Virus record (IMG/VR): IMGVR_UViG_3300034062_007620
Span: 1-47,150 of that record
DNA from: a virus
DNA length: 47,150 bases
Strand: one strand, 5' to 3'
Positions 17,891 to 25,970 of this stretch are shown piece after piece (position 1 is the first letter of the stretch; each line of letters starts with the position of its first letter). The notes under the pieces are model-generated. The model made no database searches. It saw only the letters and a program-made list of their open reading frames with translations, and was not told the origin of the DNA. The translations under genes and the position numbers were made by a program.

Positions 17891-19375
17891 TTATTCCCAA
17901 CTATTCCAAAATTGATTGTTTTTAATCATTTCTTTGTATGTGTATTCAACAAATCTTCTGCCGCTAAAGCCCAATCTAATTCCTGATAGTCTAATTGTTA
18001 ATTTTATTTCATTTTCAATTAACTTTTCGCTTTCTGCTTCGATAAACAAAAATTCACCTTCTATGTATGCTCCAATGTTAATTGGAGCTGATGGAACTAC
18101 ACTGACGACGACAATTGACTGAGGATCGCAAACTTGCACAAAACTATCATTTAATTTAATAAAATCTTTATGATTGTTAGTGCCTTGATTGCCAATAACT
18201 GTAAAAACTAAATCTTCAAACCGAACTTCAGGCATTTCTACGCAAGACAAGCCAACATATTTTTCAGAATATTCTTGTATAATTGGAACAATTGCATTTT
18301 TAGCTCCTGCTGAACCTTGTGCTCCTTTTGCTCCTGTTGATCCTTTTGCTCCTGTCGCACCTGTTGCTCCTGTGGGGCCTGTCGCACCTGTTGCTCCTTT
18401 GGGGCCTGTTGATCCTGTTGATCCTTTCGGCCCTATTGCGCCTTGAGCGCCTTGAGACCCTTTCGGACCAACAACTCCTCCTAAGCCGTTTATTCCTTGT
18501 TTTCCTTGTGGGCCTATTGCCCCAGTTAATCCTATTGCTCCTTGAACTCCAATTAATCCTTTTTCTCCTTGGCGACCTTGAAATCCTTGGTGACCTTGAA
18601 ATCCTTGGCGACCTTGAAATCCTTGATGACCTTGAAATCCTTGGCGACCTTGAAATCCTTGGCGTCCTTGATGACCTTGATATCCTTGATATCCTTGATG
18701 ACCTTGATATCCTTGGCGACCTTGAAATCCTTGACGACCTTGATGACCTTGATATCCCTGAAAACCTTGACTGCCTTGATAGCCCTTTTCTCCTTGACGG
18801 CCTTGAAATCCTTGGCGACCTTGAAATCCTTGAAAACCTTGATTTCCTTGATTTCCTTGAAATCCCTGACGACCTTGAAATCCAATAGTGCCTTGAAAAC
18901 CGTCTCTTCCTTGTAAACCTTGATTTCCTCTTTCTCCTTGATTTCCAAAGTCTCCTTGAAGTCCTTTATTTCCTTGTCGTCCTTGAAGTCCTAGATTTCC
19001 TTGTTGTCCTTGGTTTCCTATGCCTACAGATCCTTTTTCTCCTTGTTGACCCTGATTCCCTTTATCCCCTTTTACTCCTGTTAATCCTAATCCTCCTTGT
19101 GGTCCCGTTAGTCCTTTTTCTCCTTGCAGACCTTGTCTTCCTTGTCTTCCTTGATATCCTTGCTCTCCTTGCTCTCCTTGTCTTCCTTGATGTCCTTGTC
19201 TTCCTTGAGATCCTATTCCGGGTCCTTGATAACCTTGAGTTCCTTGAGTTCCTTTAGTTCCTTGATATCCTTGATATCCTTGTTCTCCAAGCTGTAAAGC
19301 TTTGACGTAGGCGGAATTATTGATTAATAATTCTTCTTTGTTATCAAAATTTTCTTGATTACCTTGATTTATCAT
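17891..19375 (-). CDS. collagen-like fibre protein (shorter paralogue)
   Basis: A 494-residue paralogue of the giant fibre. Start is ATG at 19375 with AGGA upstream; the frame is open to 19510 but that would overlap the preceding gene. Residues 1-30 are non-collagen (NFDNKEELLINNSAYVKALQ). Gly-X-Y triplets span about 31-365, changing from Gln-rich ([10 protein letters not shown]) to a more classical composition (GATGPTGATGATGAKG). The C-terminal domain of about 125 residues shares [16 protein letters not shown] and RLSGIR with the giant fibre and ends NNQFWNSWE against [11 protein letters not shown]. The shared end suggests a common trimerisation or capsid-attachment module. Confidence 0.85.
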   Translation of the reverse strand: MINQGNQENFDNKEELLINNSAYVKALQLGEQGYQGYQGTKGTQGTQGYQGPGIGSQGRQGHQGRQGEQGEQGYQGRQGRQGLQGEKGLTGPQGGLGLTGVKGDKGNQGQQGEKGSVGIGNQGQQGNLGLQGRQGNKGLQGDFGNQGERGNQGLQGRDGFQGTIGFQGRQGFQGNQGNQGFQGFQGRQGFQGRQGEKGYQGSQGFQGYQGHQGRQGFQGRQGYQGHQGYQGYQGHQGRQGFQGRQGFQGHQGFQGRQGFQGHQGFQGRQGEKGLIGVQGAIGLTGAIGPQGKQGINGLGGVVGPKGSQGAQGAIGPKGSTGSTGPKGATGATGPTGATGATGAKGSTGAKGAQGSAGAKNAIVPIIQEYSEKYVGLSCVEMPEVRFEDLVFTVIGNQGTNNHKDFIKLNDSFVQVCDPQSIVVVSVVPSAPINIGAYIEGEFLFIEAESEKLIENEIKLTIRLSGIRLGFSGRRFVEYTYKEMIKNNQFWNSWE

Positions 19376-19382
19376 TTTTTTC

Positions 19383-19634
19383 CTATTTGAAGCTATTTGA
19401 GAAGGCGCTGCCAAATTGCTTATATTGTCCTTGATAACTTGTTTGCTTGATATACTTACATTGACGATATGCTTCTTCATAAGAAACAGTGCGAGGAACA
19501 TAAGCTCCATCGCTTTGATTGTCTACACATACTTCTGAAGATTTATGTGGAGGACATTTAAAAACAATAGATGGATTGATGCAACACTCGCTCAATCCAG
19601 CTGGTAAATTACAAGTTGTTTTTTTTGTTGCCAT
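19383..19634 (-). CDS. small cysteine-rich protein
   Basis: An 83-residue protein with seven cysteines, including CC at 17-18 and the run CNLPAGLSECC. The centre SEVCVDNQSDGAYVPRTVSY resembles the 35-residue frame at 5689. The tail (GQYKQFGSAFSNSFK) is Phe/Ser-rich. There is no signal peptide. It sits eight bases upstream of the shorter fibre gene in the same direction, so it may be a fibre base or virion decoration component. Only a weak ribosome site is seen. Family not recognised. Confidence 0.6.
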   Translation of the reverse strand: MATKKTTCNLPAGLSECCINPSIVFKCPPHKSSEVCVDNQSDGAYVPRTVSYEEAYRQCKYIKQTSYQGQYKQFGSAFSNSFK

Positions 19635-19658
19635 GTCTTATTTATCGTGCGAACCCAT

Positions 19659-19952
19659 CTATTTTTTTCTATCTTTGGACATCAAATCAATAATGTCTCC
19701 TAATGTTCCTTCTTGGCTTAATATTTTATCTTTAACCTGTTTTTGAATTTTGTCATCTAAATTCTTGAATTCGCCTAAATTGTCAAGTAGGCTTATTAAA
19801 TTATCAGGCGGATTCCATAATTTTAAAGAAGTTGAAACACTATTAATTTTATTCTTTTTATTATAATTCAATTTTCCTAAAATTAAATCTTTGTAAAAAT
19901 TATAATCATCTTGCTTATCTTCTAACCAAGTTTGAAAAGAAAAATTTTTCAT
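19659..19952 (-). CDS. hypothetical protein with possible capsid-targeting N-terminus
   Basis: A 97-residue charged helical protein of unknown function. It opens MKNFSFQTWLEDK, similar to the divergently transcribed neighbour (MNRLSFKYWLVKE) and in style to the T4 capsid-targeting sequence of internal proteins (MKTYQEFIAEA). The rest is helical (NLGEFKNLDDKIQKQVKDKI). It heads the minus-strand run leading to the fibre genes. A role inside the prohead is an inference. Confidence 0.6.
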   Translation of the reverse strand: MKNFSFQTWLEDKQDDYNFYKDLILGKLNYNKKNKINSVSTSLKLWNPPDNLISLLDNLGEFKNLDDKIQKQVKDKILSQEGTLGDIIDLMSKDRKK

Positions 19953-20001
19953 TTTATTTATTCCAATAATAAATACTGTTTATGCGATTGGTATATATTG
20001 C

Positions 20002-20817
20002 ATGAACAGATTGTCTTTCAAATATTGGCTTGTAAAAGAAATGGCCAATTATGGTTTTGGCGATCCACTGGATCAAATTCTAGGTGGCACAGATGTAATG
20101 AAAGGTGATGACTTATTTAAAAGAATAAATCCAAATTTAATTATTTCTGAGCTTATAAAAATGCCATCTATTATACCTGCTACTGAAGCAAAGCAAACTT
20201 TTAATGATGTGATACAATATGGCGATCAAGCTGGTGCCTTTAAAATTGAATTGACGCCTCTTGGCTCTATGAGAGTTGTGACTCGCAGATTAACAAAAGA
20301 CTTAGAAGGAAATGATAGTTGGATCTGTAAAAGCATTCATACAATAAGTGATTTTGATGATCAAAGCAATGAATCTAATATTGCGAATGATGTTTATGAA
20401 AAAATGAATGAAATAAATCAAAAAGAAATTGATGGTCCAGAGAAAGGGTACACAGAATTAGAACGACTTGCACAAAAATTGTGGTATGCAACTAAAAAGC
20501 AACATCCTTCTTATATTATGTTTCCAACACAGTTAAGGAAACAGGATGAAAATTATTACAAGCTTGTCTATGAATTCAGAGGCCAAGGTGTTGGAACTCC
20601 ATATAACGGAAAAACTGGGAGGGCTGAACAGTTCAACATTGATTTGATCTACTATCCAAAAAAAGGCATGATTAGATGTTTTGGCTACGATATTGACAGT
20701 AGTTCAAGAGAAAGAAAGTTTTATGTTCAGCCTTCTCAGTGGGATGAAATGTTTTCCCCAAAGCAAGATGATCATGAAATAGTTGAAAATATCATTAAAA
20801 TTTTCTTGCAGTACTAA
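20002..20817 (+). CDS. hypothetical protein
   Basis: A 271-residue protein I do not recognise. The N-terminus (RLSFKYWLVKEM) parallels the divergent neighbour, as noted there. The middle has LTPLGSMRVVTRRLTKDL and the latter half is beta-rich and aromatic (YYKLVYEFRGQGVGTPYNG, FNIDLIYYPKKGMIRCFGYD). No ribosome site is obvious before the ATG at 20002; ATG at 20041 is an alternative start that would remove the shared N-terminal motif. It may be a head or internal virion protein. Confidence 0.65.
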   Translation: MNRLSFKYWLVKEMANYGFGDPLDQILGGTDVMKGDDLFKRINPNLIISELIKMPSIIPATEAKQTFNDVIQYGDQAGAFKIELTPLGSMRVVTRRLTKDLEGNDSWICKSIHTISDFDDQSNESNIANDVYEKMNEINQKEIDGPEKGYTELERLAQKLWYATKKQHPSYIMFPTQLRKQDENYYKLVYEFRGQGVGTPYNGKTGRAEQFNIDLIYYPKKGMIRCFGYDIDSSSRERKFYVQPSQWDEMFSPKQDDHEIVENIIKIFLQY

Positions 20818-20836
20818 GTTCTCAACATATAATTAA

Positions 20837-21802
20837 TTGTCAAGCAAAAAATTACGAGATGAACAAATGCGTCATTTTTTGTCCATTTCCGACTTCACTA
20901 AAGATCAAATTGAAACTGTTTTAGAAATTGCGACAGACATTGAAAAGAATTGGGAATTTTGTCGCCAAATGAACAACAAATGTATTTCTTCGTTTTTTGC
21001 AGAACCTTCTACTAGAACCAGATTTTCCTTTGAGCGAGCAATGCATTGGCTTGGAGGAAGATGTGTTACGGCTGCTGATGCATCTTCAAGTAGCAGTTTA
21101 ATCAAAGGTGAAAGCCTCAAGGATACATTTCGCACCCTTGGCCAGTATTCTGATGCTATAATTATGCGTCATGGTGATTCAAGCTGGCCAGAAATAGCAA
21201 GAGCATATTCTCGTGTTCCAGTAATTAATGCAGGAAGTGGATCTGGGGAACATCCAACACAGGCACTTCTTGACCTTCACACAATTAAACAAAAATGGAA
21301 AGATGTCAGTAATCTTAAGGTTATGTTGTGTGGAGATCTTAAAAACGGAAGAACAATACACAGTCTTATTGAACTTCTTCACATTTATGGTTGCAAAATA
21401 TATTATTGCGCTGCCACTGATCATGCAGATTGTGATTTGAGCATACCTGAAAAATACCTTGCAAATATTCCTTGTAAAAATGTTGAAATATGTGACGCAA
21501 ATGACATTCTTCCAGAAATCGATGTCATTTATATGACCAGAATCCAAAAAGAAAGATTCAAAGGTGTCAGTGGTTCTCTAGATTTCTTTAAGATTGACAA
21601 AACCAATATCAATAAAATCAAAGAAAACGCTGCAATTCTTCATCCTCTCCCTAGAAATGAAGAAATTAGTGAAGACATAGATGATGATTCTCGTGCTGAC
21701 TATCATGAAAGACAAGTCAGGAATGGTCTTTATATAAGAACTGCTCTTTTAGATTACACCCTCTATACAAGTCCCTTACACAAATATTACAGAGAAATAT
21801 AA
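20837..21802 (+). CDS. pyrB: aspartate carbamoyltransferase catalytic subunit
   Basis: Catalyses carbamoyl phosphate plus aspartate to carbamoyl aspartate, the committed step of de novo pyrimidine synthesis. Length (321 aa from TTG, 311 from ATG at 20867) and motif order match bacterial PyrB. All key residues are present: carbamoyl-phosphate loop EPSTRTRFSFE, the 80s loop with SSSLIKGES (K90), IMRH, EHPTQALLDL, NGRTIHS, YMTRIQKER and LHPLPR. Numbering is from TTG. The protein looks active. No regulatory-chain gene (pyrI) is seen, so it would act as a free trimer or with the host subunit. ATCase is rare in phages and here probably feeds dTTP/dCTP supply along with the dCMP deaminase and dNMP kinase. 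Confidence 0.93.
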   Translation: MSSKKLRDEQMRHFLSISDFTKDQIETVLEIATDIEKNWEFCRQMNNKCISSFFAEPSTRTRFSFERAMHWLGGRCVTAADASSSSSLIKGESLKDTFRTLGQYSDAIIMRHGDSSWPEIARAYSRVPVINAGSGSGEHPTQALLDLHTIKQKWKDVSNLKVMLCGDLKNGRTIHSLIELLHIYGCKIYYCAATDHADCDLSIPEKYLANIPCKNVEICDANDILPEIDVIYMTRIQKERFKGVSGSLDFFKIDKTNINKIKENAAILHPLPRNEEISEDIDDDSRADYHERQVRNGLYIRTALLDYTLYTSPLHKYYREI

Positions 21803-21807
21803 ATTTT

Positions 21808-22452
21808 ATGAAAGATATAACATGGATGCCTTCTTGGGCATCGTACAATAGAGAAGATCAGGTACATCCACATCAAGAAGAAGAAAAATCACATCTTTTT
21901 CATGCTCTTGATATTGGTTCAACTGAATATGAAGTATTAAATTGGATTCATTCTACAATTCGTGTCCTAAAACCAAAATTAGTTTTGGAAACAGGAGCGT
22001 ATGAGGGAATCGGAACTTTAGCTTTAGCTCATGCCTGCAAACTAAATGGATTTGGAAAAGTTATCAGTATTGAAAATGATTCCAAACAATGTGTCAAAGT
22101 CGAAGAAATATTAGAAGAAAATAATTTAAAAAAATATGCAGAAGTTATTTGCTCAGATAGCATTGAATTTCTAAATATAACAAATTATAAATTTGAAATA
22201 GGATTTTTTGATAGTGAGACAACTATTCGTGCAAAAGAATGTGAAATTTGTTTAGATCGTAATATTTTAAATAATGTTGCTATATTTCATGATACTTCAC
22301 CATATCGTCTCGATGTAATTACACCTCAACACATTCAACAAAAGTATAGAAGTGATATTTTTGAACTAGCACGACATCCAAATTGTACAGGATATTATGA
22401 TTCTTGTTTATCAAGAGGATTTATGGCCTTATGGCTTAAAAATTATTCGTAA
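21808..22452 (+). CDS. class I SAM-dependent methyltransferase, O-methyltransferase-like
   Basis: A 214-residue protein of the methyltransferase 24 type. Motif I is LVLETGAYEGIGTLALAHA, beta2 ends VISIENDSKQC, followed by a DS pair (CSDSIEF), the beta4 segment FEIGFFDSE and IFHDTS. This layout is typical of glycan O-methyltransferases and of related hydroxylase-like proteins. It begins six bases after pyrB but probably belongs functionally with the glycan genes. It overlaps the convergent downstream gene by ten bases. Confidence 0.72.
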   Translation: MKDITWMPSWASYNREDQVHPHQEEEKSHLFHALDIGSTEYEVLNWIHSTIRVLKPKLVLETGAYEGIGTLALAHACKLNGFGKVISIENDSKQCVKVEEILEENNLKKYAEVICSDSIEFLNITNYKFEIGFFDSETTIRAKECEICLDRNILNNVAIFHDTSPYRLDVITPQHIQQKYRSDIFELARHPNCTGYYDSCLSRGFMALWLKNYS

Positions 22453-23156
22453 GGAAATAATTCTTTAAATTTTTCTCTGACATTGTCATTAATGCAAGAC
22501 ATATAAACATCAAGTTCAAAATTAATTTTCTTATAATCATCTTCTGTAAATATTTTTTTAACAAATGAAGAAATAGCAAGATAATAAGGAGAAATTTTTC
22601 CAAGATTAATCCATCGGAAAATATTATTGTTAATATAACATTCTTGCATTTTGTTTAATGTGTGTTCAGAGCCGAATATTTTAGCAAAAAATTCTTTTGT
22701 TTTTTCAATTCCATCAATTGCTTTTTGGAATCCAATTCCATTAGCAACAGATTCTGCTGGTTTATTTTTGACTGAGTCGTACCTTTTCTTCCAAAGCTTC
22801 CATCTTTTCCAAGCTCTTTCGCCAACTAAGCAGTTTGGATCAATAAGAGGATGATCTTTTCCAGAATTTATATATTTAAGAACTTCTAACTGAGCACGGA
22901 TATAAAGTGAATATTCATTGTTCTCAAGAATTCCCTGAGTTTCTCTTGCAAGCTTATATGCTATTTTAAATATGAGAGACTTTCTAGGGTCGCCCTTTTT
23001 CATTGTTGAGTGACGATAATCAGGAAATGTTTTTCTGCTCTGTTCAAGCCACATTGCAGAAAGATTGCAAGCTTTTGCCTCAAGATCGTCCATATTATAC
23101 TTTTCAACTGCATCTAAGAGCCACATGTAGTCATCCTCTTTTTTTTCAGACTTCAT
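22443..23156 (-). CDS. hypothetical protein
   Basis: A 237-residue, probably all-helical protein with a good AAAGGAG ribosome site. Features are a basic tryptophan-rich centre (ERAWKRWKLWKKRYD) and a conserved-looking N-terminal segment (EAKACNLSAMWLEQSRKTFP). No catalytic motif, zinc site or membrane segment is visible. It overlaps the neighbour at its 3' end and starts 39 bases from a divergent glycosyltransferase. Function unknown. Confidence 0.6.
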   Translation of the reverse strand: MKSEKKEDDYMWLLDAVEKYNMDDLEAKACNLSAMWLEQSRKTFPDYRHSTMKKGDPRKSLIFKIAYKLARETQGILENNEYSLYIRAQLEVLKYINSGKDHPLIDPNCLVGERAWKRWKLWKKRYDSVKNKPAESVANGIGFQKAIDGIEKTKEFFAKIFGSEHTLNKMQECYINNNIFRWINLGKISPYYLAISSFVKKIFTEDDYKKINFELDVYMSCINDNVREKFKELFPYE

Positions 23157-23195
23157 GTTACTCCTTTAAATTTGGAAAAGCAAGGTATGTATTAA

Positions 23196-24083
23196 ATGAA
23201 AATAGCATTTTGCCCATTAGTTAGTCGTGATATGGACAAGGCAATTCGTGCCACAAATTCTTGTCGCAATCAATTTTCAACCGAATCCATTGAAATAGAA
23301 ACAGTTGCAATTATCAATTCTCAAAATCAAGAATTTGTTTCTCATTTTTCAGAATGGTGCGAAAAAGAGAATGTCAAATATAAAGTTACAGAATCAAATG
23401 GCACTCCGAGTAAGGGTAAAAACTCTGTATTAGATTTTTTGCAAAACTCAGAATATGATGGTCTGAGTCTCACTGATGGAGACGACCTATTTTACCCAAC
23501 AGGCGCAATTCAAATTGAAAAACACATGAGGCATCACCCGGGAACTGATGTTTTAATTGTCAAGCCTTCAGATCAAGTTTTAAATGAACAAACAAACGGC
23601 TCTAATCAGATTGGAGAAAATAAATATGCAGTATGTTGGGGCATGAATATTATTAATCTTGGATATAAGTATGGACCCGAAAAGCATGATATATTTACAT
23701 TAGGTCATAAGGCAGCAAGAAATTTAGGTGGACATGTATTTTATAGTAAAAAATTAAGCAACATGATAAGGTACGATGAAGAACAATTATTGGGAGAAGA
23801 CCTACTTCTTGAATTCAATCTTCTTAAACTTCATCAAGAAAGTAAAATATCATTTTGGTTAAGTTTTGCTAGTGATGTACAGATGTTAGATAGAACTAAT
23901 CAAGAAAGCATACAAAAAACTAAAAATAGTAGTTTCGGTAGTGTTTGTTATGAAAGGCTGATTGAAAAAGTAAGGGAAATATTGCCTGAGGATAGAAGTT
24001 CTTTTAATGAATTGCCAGTAGAGTTTCCAGAAATTATTTTTAATTATGATCAAAAAATTGAATGGTTGAAGCAAGTTTTTTGA
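23196..24083 (+). CDS. GT-A glycosyltransferase, family 2-like
   Basis: A 295-residue protein with a GT-A-type Rossmann core: KIAFCPLVSRDMDKAIRAT at the start, GKNSVLDFLQ before the donor site, and GLSLTDGDDLFY (DGDD, residues 93-96 approximately) as the metal-binding motif. A later ED in LLGEDLLLEFNL could supply the catalytic acid. AAGG precedes the ATG. It stands alone between a helical unknown and the structured RNA region. Donor and acceptor are unknown. Confidence 0.7.
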   Translation: MKIAFCPLVSRDMDKAIRATNSCRNQFSTESIEIETVAIINSQNQEFVSHFSEWCEKENVKYKVTESNGTPSKGKNSVLDFLQNSEYDGLSLTDGDDLFYPTGAIQIEKHMRHHPGTDVLIVKPSDQVLNEQTNGSNQIGENKYAVCWGMNIINLGYKYGPEKHDIFTLGHKAARNLGGHVFYSKKLSNMIRYDEEQLLGEDLLLEFNLLKLHQESKISFWLSFASDVQMLDRTNQESIQKTKNSSFGSVCYERLIEKVREILPEDRSSFNELPVEFPEIIFNYDQKIEWLKQVF

Positions 24084-24103
24084 CATTTTGGGGCAAATAA
24101 TAT

Positions 24104-24131
24104 TTGACATTCATGCTTTAATCTGTAGAAT
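24104..24131 (+). promoter_or_regulatory. sigma70-like promoter of the structured RNA
   Basis: TTGACA (24104-24109), 16-bp spacer, TAGAAT (24126-24131). The -35 is perfect and the -10 matches five of six. A start near 24138 would fall at the first hairpin of the downstream RNA. Confidence 0.7.
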
Positions 24132-24134
24132 ATG

Positions 24135-24560
24135 GTTGGCAATCCCCCAACTGGATTCAACAATGGTTTCGTACTACCTGAGTTGATGAAGGTGCCTAAC
24201 CTGTGAGGCCCATACCATGGGCAGGTCTTTGTAGTTGTTCTACAACAAATGCTATTACGGGTAGCATTGTTCTCACGGCAGTAGAGGTAAAGTCGAATAG
24301 AATTTATGCTGACTTTCATGGCTCCTGTGTCTCCCAAACAAACACAATGCCATGGACTATTCGATCTTAGGTTTACTGCAAAAAAAAGTACGCAAGTCTT
24401 CACCAACCAAAAGGTAAAAGCTGAAGTGAATAAGACAGTAACAAAAAGAATAAGCTTAAACGCTAAATTTTTGCTCTACTAATCTTGTTTACCTAATAAG
24501 TCATTATTCTTACTGACTTATACAGCAATTACCATTTAGGTCAGCATCCCGTTCCAAAGT
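24135..24560 (+). ncRNA. candidate large structured RNA of unknown class
   Basis: The 24084-24646 interval has no convincing gene but is dense in perfect stems. They are GTTGG/CCAAC (24135-24151); TCAAC/GTTGA (24157-24186) with GGT/ACC inside; ACCTG/CAGGT enclosing GCCCAT/ATGGGC (24199-24226); TTGTAG/CTACAA (24229-24245); AATGCTA/TAGCATT (24248-24268). Next is a long arm, GCAGTA/TACTGC then TCGAATAG/CTATTCGA, with a 9x9 internal loop and CATGGC/GCCATG inside (24278-24379). The last is ACCTAA/TTAGGT near ATAAGTCA/TGACTTAT (24491-24541). A strong promoter lies just upstream. No U-run terminator follows, so the 3' end is a guess and it may continue as the leader of the polymerase gene. It does not match tmRNA, RNase P or group I intron cores as I know them. 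Confidence 0.6.
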
Positions 24561-24646
24561 TTGATTGTAAATAAAAATTTCAAAAATAAATTGGTCTTGT
24601 TTTAACTGGAAAAGTTTTGCAGAATTGGGCCTAGGAGGAACGATCT

Positions 24647-25960
24647 ATGAATTTTGAATCTCTGGCCAAGTTGTTATCTGGAATTGATCAGAAAGCCGTT
24701 TTCTTGCGGTTTAATCCAGAGATCATGGACATTGCTGAAAAAGACTTGGAGAATGAGCTTCAGTTCATGCTTTCTGATGGTGTTTCGTTTCAAGTAATGA
24801 TTCGTGATGATACATTGCCTTTAATTTTGAGTATGTTGCAATTATCATTGTTTTCAAAAGATAAAAAGGTTTTTACTTGGAATTGGAAGAACTTTTCAAG
24901 CTATGTTTTGTGTAAGACTGGCAAGAGTCTTGATATAAAGGCTTCTATAATTGATATAAAGATATTAGAATCATTTAGTGGTATTAAAAAAGTTGCTCCT
25001 GTTTCGTTTGTTGAGGCGATGAATAGGATTAAGCATTTGGTTTCGTCGGGTTTGTGGAAAGAAAGTGAAAACATTTATCGTAAGATTCATTTACCGTTAA
25101 TGACGACAGTTCTGCCTCATCTTGAGAGTGTAGGAATATTGGATGTAGAACGTGCTGCCAAAGTACACGCTTACTACGAGATTGATGGTCAGGAAAACGG
25201 TCGATTACGTTGTCATGGGGCTTACAAAAAATCATTTGTTCCGCATACAATGGGATCTGATTTGAAAGATGTTTTGAAGCCGATTGGTTGTGATAATTTA
25301 TTTATGAGTTTTGATTTTAAGGGTATGGAAGTTTTTGTGTTAGCCAACTCTAGTCAAGACTCTAAACTATTGCGTTTGTGTGAGTGTGATGATATTTATT
25401 CGGCACTGTTTCAGGTCTTGATGTCAAGTGATCCAGAAAAAAATGATAGGGAATTGGCAAAAAAATGCTTCTTGCCTGTTATATATGGACAGTCGGCCCG
25501 ATCACTTTCTTTGAGATGTGGTTTGGCGGCTGATGTGGCTGAGAAAGTGGTGGAGCGAATTAGTTCTTTGTTTCCCACTGCTATTTCATTTGTTGCCGAT
25601 TGCGAAAGCAAAGTTAAAAAAGATGGATACGCAAAGGATATCTTCGGTAAGCGAAGAACAAACTTTGAGGTTGGTAAGGAATATCTTGCTAGAAATTTTG
25701 CTGTGCAGTCTCCTGCTGCAACGATATGCCTAGAAAAGTTGATTAAATTATATTTTGCGTTGGAAGGCAAAGCTCAAATTGCTTATACTGTACATGACGG
25801 TTACGTTATTTATGTAACTAAAGATAACTGGAAACAAATTTTCAAGAAAAGCATGGATGCGCTTACAAGCGAATCTGAACTTTGTCCTAAACTTCGACTG
25901 AAGGTTTCATGTCGTGGTGGACGCAATCTTAACGATTTGAAAGTGATAAAAACGTCTTAA
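24647..25960 (+). CDS. short family A DNA polymerase
   Basis: A 437-residue protein with the palm and fingers of DNA polymerase I. Motif A is FMSFDFKGMEVFVLA (D223, E228; the usual DYSQIEL is altered to DFKGMEV). Motif B is RELAKKCFLPVIYGQ (R268, K272, F275, Y280, G281). Motif C is YTVHDGYVIYV, where the usual HDE is HDG. Both metal-binding aspartates remain, so it is probably active, but the loss of the acidic third residue is unusual. Only about 150 residues precede the thumb, so an active exonuclease domain is unlikely; the separate DEDD exonuclease at 11711 could serve. A perfect AGGAGG precedes the ATG. T4 uses a family B enzyme instead. Confidence 0.82.
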   Translation: MNFESLAKLLSGIDQKAVFLRFNPEIMDIAEKDLENELQFMLSDGVSFQVMIRDDTLPLILSMLQLSLFSKDKKVFTWNWKNFSSYVLCKTGKSLDIKASIIDIKILESFSGIKKVAPVSFVEAMNRIKHLVSSGLWKESENIYRKIHLPLMTTVLPHLESVGILDVERAAKVHAYYEIDGQENGRLRCHGAYKKSFVPHTMGSDLKDVLKPIGCDNLFMSFDFKGMEVFVLANSSQDSKLLRLCECDDIYSALFQVLMSSDPEKNDRELAKKCFLPVIYGQSARSLSLRCGLAADVAEKVVERISSLFPTAISFVADCESKVKKDGYAKDIFGKRRTNFEVGKEYLARNFAVQSPAATICLEKLIKLYFALEGKAQIAYTVHDGYVIYVTKDNWKQIFKKSMDALTSESELCPKLRLKVSCRGGRNLNDLKVIKTS

Positions 25961-25970
25961 AGGAGAAGAA

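Noticed and set aside
19638-19646. GATAAATA before the gene at 19634 as a late promoter
   Set aside because: It ends about four bases before the ATG, too close to provide a leader; A/T-rich DNA gives such octamers often.
24150-24180. Resemblance to the start of tmRNA (CTGGATTCAAC)
   Set aside because: No tRNA-like 3' half with a T-loop and no convincing tag reading frame follow; the match is short.
24050-24406. A 118-codon minus-strand frame over the structured RNA
   Set aside because: No ribosome site, composition unlike neighbouring proteins, and the nested perfect stems explain the interval better.
24084-24646. Group I intron
   Set aside because: No recognisable P7/core segments and no interrupted gene: the flanking glycosyltransferase and polymerase are separate complete proteins.
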